A stretch of 64,000 nucleotides of DNA, from NCBI GenBank assembly GCA_030248225.1, contig JASANE010030053.1:1-64000 (forward strand), given 5' to 3'. This stretch comes from Trileptium ribeirensis (taxonomy: Eukaryota > Nematoda > Enoplea > Enoplida > Thoracostomopsidae). Numbering within the stretch: the first letter of the stretch is position 1; each line of letters opens with the position of its first letter. The position numbers and the translations under genes were made by a program. Below are positions 57,000-64,000 of the stretch, piece by piece. The notes beneath the pieces were generated by a model. It made no database searches. It was not told where the DNA came from and was given only the letters and a program-made list of their open reading frames with translations.

Positions 57000-58793
57000 A
57001 TGTCTGTGGAAAGTCAGGGTGTAACGGTGTCTGAGGATAGAATTGTTGAACTTATAAGGAGTATCGTTCCGAAACCCGAGGACAACTGTTCTTCGCCGCT
57101 CACGTTGCTTCGGTTGGAGTCAAAATGTCTCCAACATCAACTGGATTTGCTTGCAAAACTGGATCTTTCTCTTGTTAAAATAGAACATCTCCTGCGTCCA
57201 GATGTCGATTGCGTTGATCCGGCAGCCGTCTTGGCCCCAGTCAAGCAGGCCCGGACTCTCATCAAAGATAGGGTCAAATTGCTACGGATCGCCGATCTTA
57301 GGGGAAGGGCGGCCGTCTCAAATTATCAAGGTGCGGGAGAATTGGGGGACGATCCCGACGATTCAAAACGCATTCAAAAAGCCATTGATTCGGCAAAACC
57401 CAAAACTCGAACATCAAACGTCCGTCGGTCCTCGCCTTATGCGAGTGGTTAGCAATTCAAAATTCCACAGTCCGGTACGCGGTTGTCCGCCACCACGGTT
57501 TTCCCCGGTGCCGCTGGTGCAGAAGCGCATTCTAATGAAACGATACGCCGCTTTGCCAAGCCTTGTTTCGCCTGCCATCGTTACGGACACTGGGCTTACG
57601 AGCGGCCCAAACGGATACGTCTTCAAATCCACGAACGTCCAAATGATTTTGCAGGTAATCAAGCTGTGGTTTCTGGTTTATTTTCTGTAAAAGGGCGTAT
57701 TCGTCAGAATTTCCACGAGTGGCGAAAACTTTGCCACAATGGTTTTGTCCTTGACATGGTTCAAAGGGGTTTTTCGATTCCTTTTGTTCATGAACCACGT
57801 CGGTATTTTCGGCGTAACAATCAGTCTGCTTATGCGCATAAGGATTTTGTTGATCAGGCAATTGCTGAGTTGTTATGCAAGGGCTATGCGGTAGAAGTAA
57901 AATCGCCCCCTTTTGTTATTAGCCCCCTGTCCGTTTCGGTTCAAGCGAATGGTAAAAAACGGTTGATTTTAGACTTGCGGTTTTTAAACAGCTTTACGTA
58001 TACTCCAAAATTCAAGCTTGATGACTTGCGGGTTGTTTTAAAGTTTATAGAGAAGTCTTGTTTTATGTGTACGTTTGACCTGCTTTCCGGTTATTATCAT
58101 CTGGACGTGCATGTCGATTTTCAGACATATTTAGGTTTTGCTTGGCGGATAGAGTCGCAGGTCAAGTTTTTAACTTACACAGTTTTGCCTTTCGGATTAG
58201 CAGTTGCTCCATTTTTGTTTACTAAACTGTTGCGTCCTATTGTGTCTCATTGGAGGTCACAGGGCTTCCTGGTTTCGTTATATCTTGATGATGGCTTTAT
58301 TACAGCTGGAAGTTTCGCCGAATGTTCTAAAGTGGCTATGCAGTGCAAGAATGACTTGCTTCGCATTGGGTTTTCTTTTAATGAGAAGTGTGTTTGGACT
58401 TCGTCTCAGCGGATTACGTTTTTGGGGTTTATTATTGATCTTGGTTCTTTCTGTTTAGAAATTCCTCCGCAGAAACTTCGGTCTTGCCAACAGCTTGCGC
58501 ACCGTTTCGTTTCTGAACAGTCCTCGACCGCCATGAAATTAGCGCAACTTACAGGTAAGTTACAGTCTTTATCGCCTGTTCTTGGCTCCCTAACTAGGCT
58601 TCTTACGCGCGAGATGTATAGTTGGATAGCCCGGTGTCCTTCGTGGGACGAAAAATTACTGTTATCAGAAGTCGTACGTCAGGAATGTGCCTTCTGGGCA
58701 CAAAATCTCACTGAGTGCCGTAATATTCGGATGTTGTCGTACTCCCTGCCTGGTGTTATTTTGTTCTGTGATGCCAGCAGCACCCCAACGTAA
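57000..58793 (+). pseudogene. DIRS-type retrotransposon gag/RT, truncated
   Basis: The ATG at 57000 opens a gag-like region (ESKCLQHQLDLLAKLDLSL), which meets TAG at 57450-57452 and continues in the same frame. The zinc knuckle CFACHRYGHWAYER has lost its last Cys (Arg instead). RT of the DIRS type follows, numbered from 57483: HEWRK (78-82), RLILDLRFLN (160-169), TFDLLSGYYHLDV with Asp199, LPFGLAVAPFLFTKLL (235-250) and YLDDGF (267-272). The frame breaks at FCDASST, the first motif of RNase H; RNase H, methyltransferase-like and tyrosine-recombinase parts are absent. The normal element would integrate through a tyrosine recombinase, with no target-site duplication. No split or inverted terminal repeats were found. 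Confidence 0.88.
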
Positions 58794-58829
58794 AATTAGG
58801 TGATCAAATTTAGTCGCTGCCTGAGTTGT

Positions 58830-59218
58830 AAGGCCTGTCGTGTATTACTTTAGGATTAGAAACGGGACAATAGTGCATAAGGACACACCAACGGAGAATC
58901 TCGCTAGGACTATACTAGGATCAGAGAACCCAAGTGGATAATGAGGGAAAGGCGAGTCAGCCTTATTACCTGTGAGCAGGCTTAGGGGTTGACTCTCCCT
59001 CGTGGGGCCTTCATGCCACTAGATACGTGGGCCAATATAGGGGCCAGGCCGAACACCCTAGTTAACCCGCCGGCAGCCTACTAAGCTAAGCGGTTCCCTT
59101 AGGTCATCGCATAGATCACCGGGGAGTCGTGGAAGCCGGGGTTGTCCGGGCACGACACGCTAAGGAAAACAGTGGTGCAGCTGTATCCCTTAGGGCCAGA
59201 ACTGGTCTTAGTACATAG
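58830..59218 (+). repeat. Repeat block C, copy 2
   Basis: Nearly identical to 30985-31365, ending at the same TAGTACATA. On its right lies the integrase region of the NADAR retrotransposon, on its left the broken DIRS element, so it lies exactly at the junction. Confidence 0.8.
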
Positions 59219-59234
59219 CAGGTACTCAATCATG

Positions 59235-61997
59235 AACATAACACCTTGTACGGAGGGCATCCTGGCCGCGATCGGCTACTAGCAAAATTAAAACAATTTT
59301 ATTATTGAAAGGGTATGTCCGAACACGCACAACAATGGATCAGGCGAAGTATTCTATGCCAATCCGCGCAGGACCCCATTTCTCGGATAACCACCGGATT
59401 GGGTAAGGTTCCGTTGGCAAATCAACCTATGTATCGTGTATTCGTAGACATACTGGACATCCATGTTCGGTTGCAAGCAGGCAACCGCTATGTTATTGCG
59501 TTTACAGATCAATTCACCAAATTTGCAATAGCAGTAGCAATAAGGCACCAGGATGCCCATAGAGGCACTCATATATTCTTATATGAGGTAGTCAATAAGT
59601 ACGTAGCTCCCAGAGAGCTGTATTCCGATAGAGGAGGTGCGTTTACCGCACACATGTTTGAAAACTTGTGTCAAGAAATGCAGATATTTCGACACATGAG
59701 TCTAGCTTACCACCCTCAGGCAAACGGTGAAATCGAAAGATTAATAGAACATTGCTATATCTGCTACGATTAAGCGTACCACAAGAGGACCACCACTCTT
59801 GGGATGTGTCTTTACCATTTTGCATAATGGCTTATAATTCCTCGGTACACACAGCAACAAAAATACCCACCGTTTTTACTAATGCACGGATTCTACCCTA
59901 GACTGCCTGGAGAATACGACACGCACAGTGCAGCCACAGGATACACTGGAGCTCACTCCTATAGGGCCAGCGCGTAGCGCTGGATGGCTTCTATTAGGGA
60001 ACGCGCATACCAATCAATGAGGGCAGGCCAGGAATAAATCGGCTTAGGTACGATAGGCGAGCCCGCGAACCACGCTATCAAACGGGTGAATTAGTTTGGG
60101 TTTATAAGCACGACACTACACCGGGAACATCTAGAAAACTTACACCTCGTTGGTGCGGACCATATGAAATACTAGGAATAACCCCGCCATGCATGCATGT
60201 AAAAATTCATTCTAATCCGGAGAGTATGACACATGTCGTGCACCTTAATAGGACCAAGCCTTGTTTTAGGGCATTAGATCCAGCGCCTAATGTAGGACAC
60301 TGGCTAGGTCATGTCCACGCTTCCGTATTAGAAAGGGGTTTGAATGAACCAACCCAAAGAATTATCGCCGATAGGGATTTTGTTACGGGAATAGAACCCG
60401 TAGACGAGGTAGCAGTACGTACTGTAAGAACAGCAGTCAGTGATAGTTCAGATACCGAGAGCGTGGAAATGGATGACCCTAACGACCCTAACTTATATCG
60501 CCGAACATACACTGAAATTGAAGTCGAGCAAGCAGCAATGGAACATATTGAGTACCGGACAGACGACTACGAGCCTCAAAATCCAAGGACGGTCAGGAAT
60601 CGGATTTCACTGACTGATCCGGACAGGGAAATAGAACCATCGTGGCCACCAATATCGCAGGAACAGGTTACTGGCCACGAGGCTTTTTCATACATAACAG
60701 AACCTACCAGCGAGGAAGTTCCATTCGGCGTACCGACAGTAGGTGTTGGAATACTTGAAGGACAACATTTCTACCCAGCAGATATCAGGCTATCTACCAC
60801 GCTACGCGAAGCTTCAGGTGGAATTGTGGTACCCGGACCATACACCTCCGAGGACTTCCGCTACGCAATTATGCTCGCTACTCAGGACCATCCATTATTT
60901 CAATCACGACCAGCTGAACATATTATGGCATCACGGCTACGGGTACCAATGGAAATGTCAACCCAAACCGTAGAACACTATACGGCAATGCGTCCTTATA
61001 CTGCTCCACCAGTAGCTGCCGACAGACCTATGTCTCCCCACCAATATGTTTTTCGCGAGGCGGCCTTCACTCAACCACCTCCGGGGTCACCAATGTCCAG
61101 CTGTCTGTCAGAGACATCTGGCGAGAGTACCACTGTAGACGTGAGAGCAGCTGAAGCGGACGACGAGCTAACTAGCCAGATGTCGCAGGAACCATCTTCA
61201 ACTGAGCGACTCGGTCAGACAGGGCAAGAAACATCCAGCAGTAGCTCCAGAACGCCTTCTACACGACCAGAAACCTCTGACTCACTAAGCGAATTTACAC
61301 TTGCGGAGTCGAGCAGTGAACCACCAGCACCCAGAAGAGGAACTGTCCGGGCTGTGACCTTACGTACTCCTCCTTGCACAAGAGCACCACCGGAAGAGCG
61401 AGGAAAGGCACTTGTCGGACGGGCTACACCAAGGACACAAGCCATATCGGCAAGAGGAGGTTCAACTATCCAGTTTGCTAGTATTGAACAACCGGGACCG
61501 TCTACGGTGACTATCACCGAACTAGCACACCCACTACAGCTGCCACTACCTCCTCAGGAATAATACGCCTTAGCACCACTAATGCCACGGCTACAACCAG
61601 ACATATTCTACATCGCCAGGCCAGGGACCGGGTCTTTAGGCCACATGGCGCAGCATCAGACGAGGAAATAGGAGACGCCCTACGTAGACTCAGGCGTTTA
61701 ACTTTCCAGGAACCAGGGACGACCATCACTGAAACGGCAGGAACATCAACCAGGCTAGCCTCTACTACACGCGCACAATCTACCATCGTCACCACTTCAA
61801 CGACCAGTGCACCAATACTAACCTCACGACAACTATTGATGCGAGGACGCTCGCCAGGTGGGACCCAGCCACCGACCTCATTCCCACGATATCCTTCTAG
61901 CCAGGAACTACACCCTGCAGCCTGGCGACAACGAACACCTCGACCACCACCTTACGAAGAGTCTGACTCGGACGATCCTGACCTACGGGTGGATTAA
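59235..61997 (+). pseudogene. pol: Integrase and C-terminal tail of pol
   Basis: The frame begins HEHNTLYGGHPGRDRLL (zinc-finger histidines) and reads KLKQFYY then TGA (59306-59308) where Trp is expected. From 59315 the core has D45 (FVDILDIH), D105 (ELYSDRGGAF) and E141 (HPQANGEIERL). A frameshift near 59765 breaks it; DVSLPFCIMAYNSSVH can be read in another frame. From ~60058 the frame is open again, with ELVWVYKHD, RWCGPYEILG (GPY/F module) and HVVHLNRTKPC. The S/T/P-rich tail follows until a 1-bp deletion near 61530 ends the frame at 61563; the original frame can be traced to a stop at 61997 ending DPDLRVD. The ORF from 60193 is thus only a piece of pol. Confidence 0.85.
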
Positions 61998-62088
61998 TCC
62001 TAACCCATACTCGCACGCACCTCAACGCAAGTAAGCAAGCCTGTCCAACAGAAGGAGGGTAGAAGGGGGTTAAAGCAAATATCCGCAG

Positions 62089-62140
62089 GTAAACTAAATT
62101 ATCTTTATATCCAGACTCATTCCCGGTATATACATTATAG
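62089..62140 (+). other. Intron-like segment before ORF 1, copy 2
   Basis: CCGCAG|GTAAAC at the left and TACATTATAG|ATG at the right. It is the counterpart of 23692-23742, with ends kept and interior diverged. Confidence 0.55.
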
Positions 62141-63382
62141 ATGCGACGAAGCTACAGCACCAACGATATTCGGATGCCGTTGTTGCCAAAAGGCGTGCAG
62201 CACGTACAGATGGTTTGCGGCGGCAGCGAATTTCCGACGGTGCCTCTCTACCGCGTTCAACTAGGGATACGGGTAGAAATCTTCGCCTCACAAAGGATCC
62301 GCCGGCCCCTGTTCGCCAACGAGACAATGACGACCGACTCCTTTCAACACAACGGGCGGCGTCTGTCCAGCGCGTCGGAACATTTCCACCTCAACGTGCT
62401 GGACTTGCTGGGTTTTGACAACGCCGTGAAGGAGTTGGCTGAGGCGGACATTAGCCCGAATGAACTGCAGCTCCGCAGTATCGCGCTCCACCGTCGGCTA
62501 CCGCTAAAGAGGCGCCACGTGCTGAAGGCCTACTACCCGCGCACATCATGCGGCCGATCTTGTTGGCCAAATTTGGCATGATTGAATGTGCGGAGGAGCT
62601 GGAAGCCACCGGCAACCTGCTCTTGTTCAACGCAGCGTTCGACGACTTTTGAGGAACCGGCGCGTCCCATCGTGAATGTTGCTGTTCACGAACATTCCAC
62701 AACGTGACGGGCCGTCTGCTGGAGGAGATTGGAGATTCGGGCGTACCGTCGGGACGGTCTCGTGCGTTGGCCCCAAGTCGTCATCGTGGGCGACGAGCAA
62801 GCGCTACCGATGCTCCACGACGCCGACTAGTGCAACTGGCTGGTTTTCGCGTGGCCTCGCGTTGAGATGGCCGATCTGGTGCAGTGGGCTAACGCCTTCA
62901 TTACACCACAGACGGACTGTGTCATCGTCTTAGGCGGTTATGGCAAATTGCGGTGGGGGAACAACGCCGACTTCTCGCCTAGTGCGTTCATGAAGCGGGT
63001 CAAACGGCGGCTAGAGGTGCTCGAATGGCGCCTCCAGGAAAATGCAGCTGTTTTCATTGCCCCACCGCCACCGAATTGGAACGCCACCAACTATACGAGC
63101 GAGGCGTGGGTGGCGGAACTGCGCGCCAGGAAGCTACGCATTACCCAAGACATTCAGGCGTTGCGGTACGTCATCATGCCCGCATGGTCGGCACCATTAG
63201 CGACACCCGAAGCCTGGGACTCGGTCGGGCCGTTCAACCGGGGTGAGGATCGTCAGCGATGTGTTGAACCAGTGGTGGTGCCCGCCTATCATCCGGAGCT
63301 GGTCAACTGGGTAGGTCACTATATCCGTTGCACCGGACTCTTTCGCCTATGTGAGCAACGGAGGGGCGACGAAGAAGAGTAA
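62141..63382 (+). pseudogene. NADAR/SGNH-like ORF 1, copy 2, inactivated
   Basis: Matches 23743-24981 throughout. The first ~131 codons are intact, including SSASEHFHL with the key Glu, until a 2-bp insertion near 62540 shifts the frame. TGA at 62650-62652 replaces the Trp of the DFWG motif, a ~7-bp insertion lies near 62735, and TAG at 62828-62830 interrupts block I of the SGNH-like part. From ~62831 the original frame is open to the stop at 63380-63382 (CVIVLGGYGKLRW, VFIAPPPPNW, EEE end). The long open C-terminal ORF from 62867 is a remnant, not a gene in its own right. Confidence 0.85.
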
Positions 63383-63438
63383 GGTCTAATAAAGTATTTG
63401 CTCGCACGTGGGTACTTCAAATCAAAAAGGGAAAGCAG

Positions 63439-63651
63439 GTGATTAGAGAGGGGCAATAGAATACCCTGATACGATAAGACACGCGATTCTATAGCATTTA
63501 GAAAACTCCACTTACAAGTACAGGTAAGAAATTAAGAGTAGAACTAGAAATCAGGTAGATCATCGCAAGCAGTCGCATGGGTATGCGCAGCGAAGACTGA
63601 AGTCCCCAAGAAAGAGGACAACAATCTACAAGGATTCTATTATTGTTACAG
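63439..63651 (+). other. Intron-like segment before ORF 2, copy 2
   Basis: AAAGCAG|GTGATTAG at the left and ATTGTTACAG|ATGG at the right; counterpart of 25036-25242. Confidence 0.5.
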
Positions 63652-64000
63652 ATGGATAACAGCGTTCGGCAACGCGGTGATAACCAGACGGACGACAGCG
63701 TTCGGCGACGCAGTGATAACCAAGTGGACACAAGCGTTCAGCGGCGCAAGGACGATGGAGCTAGACGGTCCGAGGGTGGCCCAGGCAGACGGTTATCGAC
63801 AATCGACGTATGCCCCGCCCGAAGCGATAACATACCGCCTGCCCAGTATCCCGACTTATCACGTCGACCTAGCGCAGCCCTACGTTCCTTTCCTGTCACA
63901 CGGCACCGAGTGGCCGGAGCTGTCTAACATGCACGAAGCTCCGACGCCCTTCCACCGCGATGGGATTACGGCTAAGACAGTCGATCAATCAGATCAAGGT
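63652..64000 (+). pseudogene. NADAR/SGNH-like ORF 2, copy 2, partial and frameshifted
   Basis: It starts MDNSVRQRGDNQ and shows the N-terminal basic repeat more clearly than copy 1 (SVRQR, SVRRR, SVQRR about 13 residues apart). A 1-bp deletion near 63808, relative to 25243-26577, ends the frame, which stops at 63927 in unrelated residues. The coding sense resumes in another frame (HVDLAQPYVPFLSHG) to the window end, before the NADAR glutamate region is complete. Confidence 0.85.

Larger units (their letters stand above)
59219..64000 (+). mobile_element. LTR retrotransposon with two NADAR-type ORFs, copy 2 (degenerate, runs off the window)
   Basis: Order: integrase zinc finger and core, GPY/F-like end, S/T/P-rich tail, NADAR ORF 1, NADAR ORF 2. 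It is collinear with 22336-26577 from 60736 on. Gag, protease, RT and RNase H are missing to the left, where repeat block C abuts. Stops and frameshifts occur in every ORF. It supplies what copy 1 lacks: proof that the accessory ORFs follow an integrase. Confidence 0.85.

Noticed and set aside
1..64000. CRISPR arrays, bacterial insertion sequences or operons
   Set aside because: No regularly spaced palindromic repeats with unique spacers and no bacterial gene organisation; composition and elements are eukaryotic.

Overview
This is a eukaryotic window, most likely from an invertebrate animal. It is AT-rich and gene-poor, has spliceosomal GT/AG signals, and holds Ty3/Gypsy and DIRS retrotransposons. 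I saw no bacterial features such as Shine-Dalgarno-spaced operons. The species cannot be fixed from what I see. No complete host gene is visible. A few short, GC-richer stretches flanked by good splice signals (3022-3232 and 17483-17632 on minus, 16549-16687 on plus, weakly 5480-5740 on minus) may be host exons.

Layout. 1-20187: AT-rich intergenic DNA with a ~345-bp tandem satellite (about 3600-4995), a deletion-derivative Gypsy element with both LTRs and a perfect target-site duplication (7984-10430), and a possible Helitron-like unit made of a 39-bp minisatellite plus a GC-rich multi-hairpin (about 14580-16465). 20188-22018: a ~0.81-kb segment repeated in direct orientation. 22019-26577: a purine-rich spacer, then the 3' part of an LTR retrotransposon (copy 1). 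26578-32294: repeat-derived DNA. 32295-51718: a minus-strand Gypsy element with two long LTRs, broken by a nest that carries a decayed gag and two large unrecognised ORFs (42513-48101). 51719-56999: AT-rich intergenic DNA. 57000-58793: truncated DIRS gag/RT. 59219-64000: copy 2 of the retrotransposon seen at 22336-26577, here with its integrase but heavily mutated.

The most interesting system is the retrotransposon present twice (22336-26577 and 59219-64000). Downstream of pol (integrase with a GPY/F-like end and a long S/T/P-rich tail), where errantiviruses carry env, it has two paralogous accessory ORFs of 412 and 444 aa. Each reads as an N-terminal NADAR (YbiA/DUF1768-like, ADP-ribose-linked N-glycosidase) domain fused to a C-terminal SGNH/GDSL-hydrolase-like domain whose nucleophile serine is replaced. 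In both copies each accessory ATG sits directly after an intron-like segment with a CAG|GT donor and an AG|ATG acceptor, which suggests expression from spliced subgenomic mRNAs. Copy 1 has both accessory ORFs intact; copy 2 has frameshifts and stops. I infer that the element carries its own ADP-ribose or nucleotide chemistry, possibly against a host defence. The domain calls rest on motifs read by eye and need profile searches.
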